From an uncultured Paracoccaceae bacterium (GTDB lineage: Bacteria; Pseudomonadota; Alphaproteobacteria; Rhodobacterales; Rhodobacteraceae): 9,013 bases of DNA. Both the position numbers and the translations under genes were made by a program. Shown piece after piece: positions 1 to 5,488 of this stretch (the first letter of the stretch is position 1; the number at the start of each line of letters is the position of its first letter). The notes under the pieces were generated by a model that was not told the DNA's origin, made no database searches, and worked only from the letters and a program-made list of their open reading frames with translations. Location of the stretch: the NCBI GenBank assembly GCA_937952085.1, contig CALFYQ010000311.1, positions 1 to 9,013 of the forward strand, written 5' to 3'.

Positions 1-211
1 CGAGGAAATGCGCGATGCCGGACTTGCCGGGCGCCTCGTCCGCCGCGCCGATTCGGTACCAGACCATGTGGGTCACGACCGGGGCGCGATGATCCTCGAT
101 CACCACAGCCTGCATACCGTTCGGCAGCGTGAAGGTGGTGGTCTTCGCGTCCGCGAGCGCGGGGGGCAGGGCGGCGATCAGCGCGGCGGCGAGAAAGGCG
201 AAGGGTCTCAT
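1..211 (-). CDS. M16 family zinc peptidase (insulinase/processing-peptidase-like), N-terminal 70 codons only
   Basis: Partial gene running off the left edge. The ATG at 209-211 opens a clear Sec signal peptide: MRPF, a hydrophobic Ala/Leu stretch to about residue 18, and a likely cleavage site after ALA (residues 18-20). The mature protein therefore acts in the periplasm. The following segment, TTFTLPNGMQAVVIEDHRAP (residues 24-43) and the VWYRIGAADE region (50-59), is the typical first strand pair of M16 peptidases. The window stops in the active-site motif: H68-F-L is followed by a base consistent with Glu, so the family's HxxEH zinc motif appears to begin at residue 68. In Rhodobacterales such genes often lie beside lspA and a DUF3035 lipoprotein, as here. 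The 95-nt gap to that lipoprotein gene leaves open a separate promoter, but none stands out. Family assignment is fairly secure; substrate and catalytic competence cannot be judged from 70 residues. Confidence 0.82.
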   Translation of the reverse strand, partial: MRPFAFLAAALIAALPPALADAKTTTFTLPNGMQAVVIEDHRAPVVTHMVWYRIGAADEAPGKSGIAHFL

Positions 212-284
212 GCTCGGCTCCGTACGGCGGCGAAGGGCGTCGTCACGCAACCGGACCTAGGCCGCGCCGCAGGCTGCGCGCATC

Positions 285-300
285 AAAAGCCCGTGAGGGC
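285..300 (-). terminator. weak terminator-like hairpin after the DUF3035 lipoprotein gene
   Basis: Read on the minus strand, GCCC-TCAC-GGGC is followed by TTTT, starting 6 nt past the stop codon of the lipoprotein gene. The stem is only 4 bp with a 4-nt loop, so this is at best a leaky terminator and may be chance in GC-rich DNA. Nothing else recognisable lies in the gap at 212-306. Confidence 0.22.
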
Positions 301-306
301 CCTGTC

Positions 307-900
307 TCACTGACGCTTGTAGATCGACCCGGCGAGATCCTGGCGGCGCTTTTCCTTCTCGACGTCCTCGTCCGTGAAGGGCGGGGCCGCCGGCGTCGGC
401 AGGCCCTGGAGACGGAGCCGCTCGTTCTCCTCCACGCCGACGACATAGGCGTCGTTCTCGCCGAGATTGGAGGGGATCGGCATGCCGAAGACGGAGGTGA
501 GGCCGAAGCGGCGGTCGTTCCGCGGCTCTTCCTCGGCGTCGAGCGCGGCGCGTATGGCGCTGTTGTCGCCGCTCGCGCCGGCGGCGCCGAGCAGCGCCGC
601 CTCGCCGGCGCCGGGCGTCGCGGGGCCTTCGACAGGAGCCGGCGTCCTGAACAGCGTCTCGTGCGCCTCGACGAACGGGTTCGGCATCAGCCGGCTCGGC
701 GCGCCCGGCTGCGGCCGGGGCAGGGCCGACAGGTCCTGCGGCACCTCGATCGGCGCGCGGGCGATGATCAGGAACTCGTCCGGCGCCGGCGTGATGACGC
801 CGATCTGCTCGCCGATCGAGGAACCCCGCTCGGAGTTGATCGTGCAGGCCGAGGCGAGGGCCGCCGAGGCGGCGAGAAAGGTCAGGGCGCGGGGCCGCAT
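307..900 (-). CDS. DUF3035 outer-membrane lipoprotein, BamF-like
   Basis: A 197-aa predicted lipoprotein. Residues 1-18 form a lipoprotein signal peptide and C19 (in LASAC-TIN) is the expected lipidation site, so LspA, encoded just upstream, would cleave it. Residues 38-66 carry the hallmark PAPDEFLIIARAPIEVP block followed by a proline-rich stretch, characteristic of DUF3035. In Caulobacter a related lipoprotein, BamF, is a subunit of the outer-membrane beta-barrel assembly (Bam) complex. The rest is low-complexity Ala/Pro/Glu sequence, with a conserved-looking NPF (about 74-76) and a charged C-terminus (EKEKRRQDLAGSIYKRQ). The ATG at 898-900 is preceded by a strong GGAGGAG Shine-Dalgarno, which rules out the longer reading frame running back into lspA. 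The lipoprotein and DUF3035 calls are firm; the Bam role is inferred from the family. Confidence 0.83.
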   Translation of the reverse strand: MRPRALTFLAASAALASACTINSERGSSIGEQIGVITPAPDEFLIIARAPIEVPQDLSALPRPQPGAPSRLMPNPFVEAHETLFRTPAPVEGPATPGAGEAALLGAAGASGDNSAIRAALDAEEEPRNDRRFGLTSVFGMPIPSNLGENDAYVVGVEENERLRLQGLPTPAAPPFTDEDVEKEKRRQDLAGSIYKRQ

Positions 901-968
901 CGGCCGGCTCCTCCGGGTTTCGGTCGGCGCGCATAATGCCCCGCCCGCCCGGCCGCCGCAATGCGGCC

Positions 969-1439
969 TCATCGCCCGGCCTTCCGCTCGCCGCCGAAGA
1001 GGATCATCGCCGCCGCCCCGGCGAAGATGGCGATGTCGGCCACGTTGAAGACGTAGGGGTTGTCGATCCCGCAGCAGGACATGTTGAGGAAATCCGCCAC
1101 CGCGCCGAAGCGGAGCCGGTCGAGCGCGTTGCCGAGCGCGCCGCCGATCACGAGCCCGGCGCCGGCGCGGAACCGGAACCCGCCCTTGCCGCGCGCCCAC
1201 CAGAGGAGCGCGGCGGAGACGACGACCGCCACGGCGATCAACGCCCAGCGCGCGAGTTCCCGGTCGGAGGAGAGGACGCCGAAATTCACCCCCTGGTTCC
1301 AGGCCATCACGAAGGTCAGGAACGGCGGGGCCACGGGAATCCGCCCGGCCTCCATCAGCCCGAGGCCGAAGAGGACGGCGTGCTTCGTCGCCTGATCGAG
1401 CGCGAAGACGAGAAGGGCGACGGCGAGGATCGCGCGCAT
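969..1439 (-). CDS. lspA: lipoprotein signal peptidase (signal peptidase II)
   Basis: Inner-membrane aspartyl protease that cuts prolipoproteins just before the lipid-modified cysteine. The 156-aa product has the family length and four predicted membrane segments (about 1-15, 64-82, 92-106 and 131-149). Signature motifs are in order: DQATK (15-19), NQGVNFG (48-54), GGALGNALDR (99-108) and FNVAD (131-135). D107 and D135 are the two catalytic aspartates. The start is set at the ATG at 1437-1439; a GTG immediately upstream would add one residue. No strong Shine-Dalgarno is visible, so translation may be coupled to yghU, which ends 31 nt upstream. The next gene on this strand encodes a lipoprotein, a likely substrate. 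The identification is unambiguous. Confidence 0.97.
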   Translation of the reverse strand: MRAILAVALLVFALDQATKHAVLFGLGLMEAGRIPVAPPFLTFVMAWNQGVNFGVLSSDRELARWALIAVAVVVSAALLWWARGKGGFRFRAGAGLVIGGALGNALDRLRFGAVADFLNMSCCGIDNPYVFNVADIAIFAGAAAMILFGGERKAGR

Positions 1440-1470
1440 CACGCGCGCCCGCCGCCGCAGGGGGCGAGGC

Positions 1471-2349
1471 TCATTCGGCGGCCGGGGCGATCTTGTCCTG
1501 CGTCCTGGTGTCGAAATCGGCCGCGTCGTGCCGCTCGTGAAGCTGGAGCGAGGGCTCGCCGAAGGCGCGGTTCACCATCCGGCCGCGGAGCACCGCGGGC
1601 CGCTTGTCGAGCATCCGCGCCCAGCGGACTACGTTTGTGTAGCTCTCGACGTCGAGGAACTCCCCCGCCGAATAGAGCCGGCCGAGCGTCAGCTGCCCGT
1701 ACCAGGGCCAGACCGCCATGTCGGCGATGGTGTAGTCGGCGCCGGCGAGGAATTCGTGCCTGGCCAGCTGCTTGTCGAGCACGTCGAGCTGGCGCTTCGT
1801 CTCCATCGCGAAGCGGTCGATCGGGTATTGCCACTTCTCGGGCGCATAGGCGTAGAAATGCCCGAAGCCGCCGCCGAGATACGGCGCGGAGCCCATCTGC
1901 CAGAAGAGCCAGTTGAAGCATTCCGTCCGCTTCGGCCCGGAGGCCGGCAGGAAGGCGCCGAACTTCTCGGCGAGATGGACGAGGATCGAGCCGGATTCGA
2001 AGACGCGCACCGGCTCGGGGCCGCTCCGGTCCACCAGCGCCGGGATCTTCGAGTTCGGATTGATCTCGACGAAGCCGGAGCCGAACTGCTCCCCGTCGCC
2101 GATCCGCACGATCCAGGCGTCGTATTCGGCGCCCGCATGGCCGGCGGCCAGAAGCTCCTCGAACATCACCGTCACCTTCACGCCGTTGGGCGTGGCCAGC
2201 GAATAGAGCTGGAACGGGTGCTTGCCGACCGGCAGCGCCTTCTCGTGCGTCGCGCCGGAGATCGGCCGGTTGATGCTGGCGAACTGGCCGCCGCTTGCGG
2301 CTTCCCATTTCCAGACCTTGGGCGGGGTATAGGGCGGCTCGTCGTGCAT
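1471..2349 (-). CDS. yghU: glutathione-dependent disulfide-bond oxidoreductase, glutathione transferase superfamily (YghU type)
   Basis: A 292-aa cytosolic protein, close in length and sequence to E. coli YghU (288 aa), a Nu-class GST homologue that binds two glutathiones and reduces disulfides and organic hydroperoxides. The family-specific N-terminal extension is present (KVWKWEAASGG, 11-21; INRPISGATHEKALPVGKHP, 26-45). A thioredoxin-like domain follows, with TPNG at 53-56 and NPNSKIPAL at 97-105. ESGSI (118-122) is the usual glutathione gamma-glutamyl contact. The helical C-terminal domain holds GGGFGHFYAYAP (159-170) and the GST N-capping region YTIADMAVWPW (206-216). LHERHDAADF (270-279) near the end also matches YghU. 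The ATG at 2347-2349 has a GAGGAG Shine-Dalgarno. It lies 32 nt after the SDR gene and 31 nt before lspA. A redox or detoxification role is known for the family; the physiological substrate is unknown. Confidence 0.96.
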   Translation of the reverse strand: MHDEPPYTPPKVWKWEAASGGQFASINRPISGATHEKALPVGKHPFQLYSLATPNGVKVTVMFEELLAAGHAGAEYDAWIVRIGDGEQFGSGFVEINPNSKIPALVDRSGPEPVRVFESGSILVHLAEKFGAFLPASGPKRTECFNWLFWQMGSAPYLGGGFGHFYAYAPEKWQYPIDRFAMETKRQLDVLDKQLARHEFLAGADYTIADMAVWPWYGQLTLGRLYSAGEFLDVESYTNVVRWARMLDKRPAVLRGRMVNRAFGEPSLQLHERHDAADFDTRTQDKIAPAAE

Positions 2350-2381
2350 CTCTCTCTCCTCAGGGGGCGCCGGATCCGCCC

Positions 2382-3248
2382 TTACTTATTCTGATGCGCG
2401 GCCGCCGCAACGCCGCGCTCCTCGGCGAGGATCGCCGCGAGCCCTTCGCGATAGGTCGGCCAGCGGAGCCGGACGCCCAGCCTTTCCTTCATCCGCCGGT
2501 TCGAGACCCGCTTCGATTCCGCGTAGAAGCTGCGCGCCATGGGGGAAAGCTCCGCCTCCTCGAAGCCGACAATCGGTGGCTCCGGCATGCCGAGAAGGGC
2601 TGCCGCATGGCCGATCACATCTTCCGGCGGGGCCGGTTCGTCGTCGCAGAGATTGTAGACGCCGCCGGGCTCCGGCCGTGCGATCGAGGCGCGGAGCGCG
2701 GCGGCGATGTCGTCCCGGTGGATGCGGGAGAAGACCTGCCCCTCCTTCACGATCCGCCGCGCCTCGCCCCGGCGCACCTTCTCGAACGGGCCGCGGCCCG
2801 GCCCGTAGATGCCGGCGAGGCGGAAGATCTGGAGCGGCAGGCCGGTCGCCCGCCAGTCCGCCTCGGCGGCGGCGCGCATCCGGCCGCGCGCCGTCGCCGG
2901 GGTCAGCGGCGTCGTCTCGTCCACCCAGCCGCCCTGGTGGTCGCCATAGACCCCGGTGGTGGAAAGGTAGCCGACCCATTCGAGCGGCGGCGCCTTCAGC
3001 CCCGGCCCGAGGGCGCGGAGCGTCGGGTCCCCCGCCTCGTCGGGCGCGGCGGAGACGAGAAGATGGGTGGCCGCGTCGAGGATCTCCGGCCCCGGCGGCC
3101 AGGGCGCGGGCTCGGCGCCGGCCGCGCGTATCCGCGCCGCGCCGTCTTCGTTCCGGTGCGTGCCGATCACCCGCCAGCCCTCTTCGAGAAGGAGCCGCGC
3201 GAGCGCCTCGGCCGAATAGCCGAAGCCGGCGCAAAGGAGGACAGGCAT
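2382..3248 (-). CDS. atypical SDR / NAD(P)-dependent epimerase-like protein (YeeZ/SDR_a4 type)
   Basis: A 288-aa Rossmann-fold protein. The N-terminus (MPVLLCAGFGYSAEALARLL) is a glycine-rich dinucleotide-binding loop with fewer glycines than the classical GxxGxxG, as in atypical SDRs. Other blocks of this subgroup are LSTTGVYGDHQGGWVDE (95-111), FRLAGIYGPGR (142-152), FSRIHRDDIA (173-182) and VSNRRMKERLG (248-258). The classical YxxxK catalytic pair is not evident around Y101, so ordinary dehydrogenase or epimerase chemistry should not be assumed. No signal peptide or membrane segment is seen, so it is probably cytosolic. It is the first gene of the minus-strand run and is divergent from the TPR gene. 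A GGAG lies about 10 nt before the ATG at 3246-3248. Proteins of this type are often annotated simply as NAD(P)-dependent oxidoreductase; the substrate is unknown. Confidence 0.85.
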   Translation of the reverse strand: MPVLLCAGFGYSAEALARLLLEEGWRVIGTHRNEDGAARIRAAGAEPAPWPPGPEILDAATHLLVSAAPDEAGDPTLRALGPGLKAPPLEWVGYLSTTGVYGDHQGGWVDETTPLTPATARGRMRAAAEADWRATGLPLQIFRLAGIYGPGRGPFEKVRRGEARRIVKEGQVFSRIHRDDIAAALRASIARPEPGGVYNLCDDEPAPPEDVIGHAAALLGMPEPPIVGFEEAELSPMARSFYAESKRVSNRRMKERLGVRLRWPTYREGLAAILAEERGVAAAAHQNK

Positions 3249-3305
3249 TCAATCCGCTCCGCAACGGGTGTAGGACCGGGGCGATGATAGCGGCGTGAGC
3301 CCCCG
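3249..3305. other. divergent intergenic region between the SDR and TPR genes
   Basis: These 57 nt must hold or adjoin the start signals of two diverging genes. I see no convincing -35/-10 pair on either strand. ATGATA at 3284-3289 reads TATCAT on the minus strand and could be a -10 for the SDR gene, but no -35 match sits at the right distance. The TPR side has only a weak GTGAG-like Shine-Dalgarno. Confidence 0.4.
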
Positions 3306-4109
3306 ATGCGAGCCCCGATCCTCCTTCTTCTTTTCGCCCTCGCGCCCGGCGCCGCCGGCGCGGTGACGGGCTACGCCGACTGCGCCGCGCTGGTGGAGCG
3401 CGACGCCGAGCGCGCGCGGAACGAGGCCGTCGCCTGGTATTCCGCCACCGGATCCCTCGCCGCACTGCATTGCGAGGCGCTGGCCCTCGCCCGGCAGGGC
3501 GCCTATCGGCTCGCCGCCGAAAAGCTGGAGGCGATCGCCCGCTCGCCGGAACTCGACCCCGAACAGCAGGCCGAGGTGCTGACCCAGGCCGCCGCGCTCC
3601 GTCGCGATTTCGGCGACCTCGAGGGCGCGACGGAGACGCTCGGCCGCGCCGTCGCCGCCGCGAAAGGCGGGCCGGGCGCCGCGACGCCGCTCATCGAGCG
3701 GGCCGCGCTCCACGCCGCCGGCGGCGACTTCGCCGCGGCGAAGGACGATCTCGACGGCGCGCTGCGGCTCCGGCCGAAGGATGCGGAGGCGCTGGCGCTC
3801 CGCGCGGCGACGGAGCGGCGGCTCGGCGATCTTCTCGCGGCGCGGCGGGATGCGGAGGCGGCGGTGGCCGCCGACCCGGCCCGCGCCCGCGGCCGGCTGG
3901 AGCTTGGCCTCGCCCGGGCCGGGCTCGGCGACCCGGAAGGCGCGCGCGAGGCCTTCCTCGCCGCGATCTCGGCCGAGCCCGCCGCCCCCGCGGCCGCCCT
4001 CGCCCGTTCCGCTCTCCAGGATCTCGACGCGCCGGAGGGGCGGGCGGCGGCGGCCGCGCCGGACGGCCGCCCGGCCAGCCGGGTGATCCAGATGCCGGTG
4101 GAGCGCTGA
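3306..4109 (+). CDS. secreted (periplasmic) tetratricopeptide-repeat protein
   Basis: A 267-aa protein with a cleavable signal peptide (hydrophobic ILLLLFALAPGAAGA, residues 5-19, probably cut after A17 or A19), so likely periplasmic. The mature N-terminus has a pattern I recognise from alphaproteobacterial TPR proteins: Y23-A-D-C26 ... W44 ... LHCEALAL (55-62) ... GAYRLAAEKLEAIA (65-78). C26 and C56 are the only cysteines and may form a disulfide. Helical TPR-like repeats follow at about 91-124, 125-158, 159-192 and 193-226; RLRPKDAEALALRA and VAADPARARGRLEL show the usual repeat-boundary prolines. The last 40 residues are Ala/Pro-rich and probably disordered. TPR domains bind partner proteins; none is identifiable here. 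It is divergent from the SDR gene and is followed by an independently promoted rpmG. Function unknown. Confidence 0.8.
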   Translation: MRAPILLLLFALAPGAAGAVTGYADCAALVERDAERARNEAVAWYSATGSLAALHCEALALARQGAYRLAAEKLEAIARSPELDPEQQAEVLTQAAALRRDFGDLEGATETLGRAVAAAKGGPGAATPLIERAALHAAGGDFAAAKDDLDGALRLRPKDAEALALRAATERRLGDLLAARRDAEAAVAADPARARGRLELGLARAGLGDPEGAREAFLAAISAEPAAPAAALARSALQDLDAPEGRAAAAAPDGRPASRVIQMPVER

Positions 4110-4134
4110 GGCGCGCGCCGGCTTCCGACACCGC

Positions 4135-4168
4135 TTGACTCGGCGATCTCCCTCAGTAGAAGGGGCGC
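4135..4168 (+). promoter_or_regulatory. sigma70-type promoter of rpmG with all-GC discriminator
   Basis: TTGACT at 4135-4140, within CTTGAC (the usual alphaproteobacterial -35), is followed after 16 nt by TAGAAG at 4157-4162. The next six bases (4163-4168, GGGCGC) are all G/C, placing the start near 4169. A GC-rich discriminator is known to make ribosomal promoters sensitive to ppGpp/DksA, so stringent control is plausible. This is a sequence-match prediction. Confidence 0.6.
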
Positions 4169-4180
4169 GCGAAATTCACC

Positions 4181-4196
4181 CGCCCGCCGGCGGGCG
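4181..4196. repeat. 16-bp perfect palindrome in the rpmG leader
   Basis: CGCCCGCCGGCGGGCG equals its own reverse complement. It lies between the predicted transcription start (about 4169) and the Shine-Dalgarno AGGAG (4211-4215). As RNA it could form a 6-bp GC stem with a 4-nt loop. No U tract follows, so it is not an intrinsic terminator. It may be a regulatory hairpin or chance in GC-rich DNA. Confidence 0.45.
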
Positions 4197-4222
4197 CTGA
4201 CCCGTTCGGCAGGAGAGACGAC

Positions 4223-4390
4223 ATGGCGAAACCGACGACCGTGAAGATCCGGCTCAACTCGACCGCCGGCACCGGCCATTTCTACGTGACCAAAAAGAAC
4301 TCCCGCACCATGACCGAGAAGATGGCGGTGCGGAAGTATGACCCGGTCGCGCGCAAGCACGTCGAGTACAAGGAAGGCAAGATCAAGTAA
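4223..4390 (+). CDS. rpmG: 50S ribosomal protein L33 (bL33), zinc-independent form
   Basis: A 55-aa basic protein of the large ribosomal subunit. The sequence begins MAKPTTVKIRLNSTAGTGHF, followed by YVTKKNSRTM and KMAVRKYDPVARKHV, and ends EGKIK: the full bL33 pattern at the usual length for this class. It has no cysteines. The zinc-binding C+ paralogue carries two CxxC pairs, so this is the C-minus form that works without zinc. The ATG at 4223-4225 follows an AGGAG Shine-Dalgarno (4211-4215). It has its own promoter upstream and a strong terminator 27 nt after the stop, so it is probably monocistronic. Confidence 0.97.
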   Translation: MAKPTTVKIRLNSTAGTGHFYVTKKNSRTMTEKMAVRKYDPVARKHVEYKEGKIK

Positions 4391-4416
4391 GGCGGCGCCT
4401 CGCTTGACGGCCGAGC

Positions 4417-4444
4417 CGGGCGCCTTCGGGCGCCCGTTTCATTT
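4417..4444 (+). terminator. intrinsic terminator after rpmG
   Basis: A perfect 8-bp stem, CGGGCGCC (4417-4424) with GGCGCCCG (4429-4436), is closed by a stable TTCG tetraloop and followed by TTTCATTT (4437-4444). Very GC-rich stem, UUCG loop and T-rich tail are all standard. It isolates rpmG from the fpr promoter downstream. Confidence 0.88.
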
Positions 4445-4470
4445 CCGGGACCGCGAATAACCACGCGATC

Positions 4471-4484
4471 TTGATGTAAATCAA
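4471..4484 (+). promoter_or_regulatory. FNR/FnrL binding site upstream of fpr
   Basis: TTGATGTAAATCAA matches the FNR consensus TTGAT-N4-ATCAA at all ten defined positions. FNR (FnrL in Rhodobacterales) is an oxygen-sensing 4Fe-4S CRP-family regulator active at low oxygen. The box centre (4477.5) lies exactly 41.5 bp upstream of the start predicted from the -10 at 4507-4512, the classical activating class II position. CRP-family relatives such as DnrD/NnrR recognise similar half-sites, so the cognate regulator is probable rather than proven. Confidence 0.85.
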
Positions 4485-4506
4485 AACTGATGTGGCGCGT
4501 TTCGCG

Positions 4507-4512
4507 TAAATT
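4507..4512 (+). promoter_or_regulatory. -10 element of the predicted FnrL-dependent fpr promoter
   Basis: TAAATT is a 4/6 match to TATAAT. If it spans -12 to -7, the start is 4519. No good -35 hexamer is present, as expected where FNR occupies the -41.5 region. The implied 69-nt leader contains a 12-bp palindrome (4534-4545, CCGGCGCGCCGG) before the GAGGAGGGG Shine-Dalgarno. Confidence 0.6.
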
Positions 4513-4587
4513 CCATTGCGGTTCGGGTTGCGCCCGGCGCGCCGGCGCCTAGCTTCCCGCAGAACCGCCGCCGAGGAGGGGCCCGCC

Positions 4588-5412
4588 ATGCCCGATGACC
4601 TGACCCGCGAGGCCCCGCTCGTCCGCATCCCGGACCCGGTTCCGAATGGCGTCTATGCGCTCCGCGTCCTGACGGTGAAGCACTACACCGACCGGCTCTT
4701 CGCCTTCCGCACCGAGCGGCCGCAGGAATTCCGCTTCCGCTCCGGCGAGTTCGCGATGATCGGGCTCGAGATCGACGGCAAGCCGCTCTACCGCGCCTAT
4801 TCCGTCGCCTCCCCTTCCTGGGACGAGGAGCTGGAATTCTTCTCGATCAAGGTCGAGGACGGGCCGCTCACCTCCGTGCTCCAGCACCTGAAGCCCGGCG
4901 ACCGGATCCTGATGCGGAAGAAGGCGACCGGCACGCTGGTCAACGACGCGCTGCTGCCCGGCAAGCGGCTCTGGATGCTCTCGACCGGCACCGGAATCGC
5001 CCCGTTCGTCTCGCTGATCCGCGACCCAGAGACCTATGAGAAGTTCGAGCAGGTGATCCTCACCCATACCTGCCGGGAGGTGGCCGAGCTCGCCTATGGC
5101 CACGAGATCGTCGCCGAGACCAAGGCGAACGAGCTGCTGGGCGAACTGGCGACGGCGCAGCTGATCCACGTCGCCGCCACGACGCGCGAGAGCTACGGGA
5201 CGATGGGCCGGATCACCAACCGGATCGAGGACGGCTCGCTCTTCGCCGGGCTCGGCGTCGCGCCCTTCGACCCGGCGGTCGACCGGGTGATGATCTGCGG
5301 CTCGATGGACATGCTGAAGGACTGCAAGGCGCTCTGCGAGAAGGCGGGGCTCCGCGAGGGCGCCAACAGCGCGCCGGGCGAGTTCGTGGTGGAGCGCGCC
5401 TTCGTCGACTGA
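4588..5412 (+). CDS. fpr: ferredoxin--NADP+ reductase, bacterial type
   Basis: A 274-aa cytosolic FAD enzyme that moves electrons between NADP(H) and ferredoxin or flavodoxin. It closely resembles Rhodobacter capsulatus FPR (272 aa). FAD domain: RFRSGEFAMIGL (49-60), RAYSVASPSWDEELEF (69-84, flavin-binding RxYSxAS) and DGPLTSVLQHLKPGD (91-105). NADP domain: LSTGTGIAPFVSLIRDPE (131-148), a TTR (198-200) expected near the 2'-phosphate, MGRIT (206-210) and CGSMDML (237-243). The tail EFVVERAFVD is typical of the Azotobacter/Rhodobacter subclass. The ATG at 4588-4590 is fixed by GAGGAGGGG 6 nt upstream; a TTG extension back to 4516 is unlikely and would begin upstream of the predicted transcript start. 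The upstream FnrL box suggests low-oxygen induction. gcvT follows after 76 nt with no obvious terminator. Confidence 0.96.
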   Translation: MPDDLTREAPLVRIPDPVPNGVYALRVLTVKHYTDRLFAFRTERPQEFRFRSGEFAMIGLEIDGKPLYRAYSVASPSWDEELEFFSIKVEDGPLTSVLQHLKPGDRILMRKKATGTLVNDALLPGKRLWMLSTGTGIAPFVSLIRDPETYEKFEQVILTHTCREVAELAYGHEIVAETKANELLGELATAQLIHVAATTRESYGTMGRITNRIEDGSLFAGLGVAPFDPAVDRVMICGSMDMLKDCKALCEKAGLREGANSAPGEFVVERAFVD

Positions 5413-5440
5413 ATGGACCGCCGCGAAACCATGGTCTAAA

Positions 5441-5485
5441 CCTCCTCCGAGAGCCGGCCGCCCCTCGCGAAGCCGGCGAGGGGAG
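5441..5485 (+). promoter_or_regulatory. gcvT leader hairpin covering the Shine-Dalgarno
   Basis: CCCCTCGC (5461-5468) pairs perfectly with GCGAGGGG (5476-5483) around a 7-nt loop. The second arm contains most of the gcvT Shine-Dalgarno (GAGGGGAG, 5478-5485), which lies just before the ATG at 5489. Two self-complementary GCCGGC copies (5453-5458 and 5472-5477) could pair with each other instead, which would dissolve this stem and expose the Shine-Dalgarno. A pyrimidine tract CCTCCTCC (5441-5448) could also mask it. The complementarity is seen directly; any switching role is inference. No U tract follows, so it is not a good terminator for fpr. Confidence 0.5.
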
Positions 5486-5488
5486 TCG

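Noticed and set aside
307..1200. A 297-codon version of the DUF3035 gene starting inside lspA.
   Set aside because: The extra N-terminus is low-complexity Arg-rich sequence from another frame of lspA. It would bury a complete lipoprotein signal peptide that has its own GGAGGAG Shine-Dalgarno.
1528..2394. A 288-codon plus-strand frame opposite yghU.
   Set aside because: It is a shadow of yghU, whose product is recognisable over its full length; the opposite product shows no domain.
2386..3465. Long Arg-rich minus-strand frame overlapping the SDR gene and the start of the TPR gene.
   Set aside because: It is out of frame with the recognisable SDR, is mostly Arg/Ala/Gly, and crosses the divergent promoter region.
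4404..4409. A second TTGACG -35-like hexamer just after rpmG.
   Set aside because: The region at proper spacing is the GC terminator stem, with no -10 match, and any transcript would meet the terminator at once.
4516..4587. A TTG-start extension of fpr by 24 residues.
   Set aside because: The added residues are Arg/Ala-rich and unlike known FPR sequences. The TTG lies upstream of the predicted transcript start, and the ATG at 4588 has a strong Shine-Dalgarno.
5431..5444. TGGT...ACC sequence resembling a GntR/FadR-family operator ahead of gcvT.
   Set aside because: The half-sites are only 3-4 bp and the spacing does not fit the FadR or PdhR consensus; it is too weak to claim.
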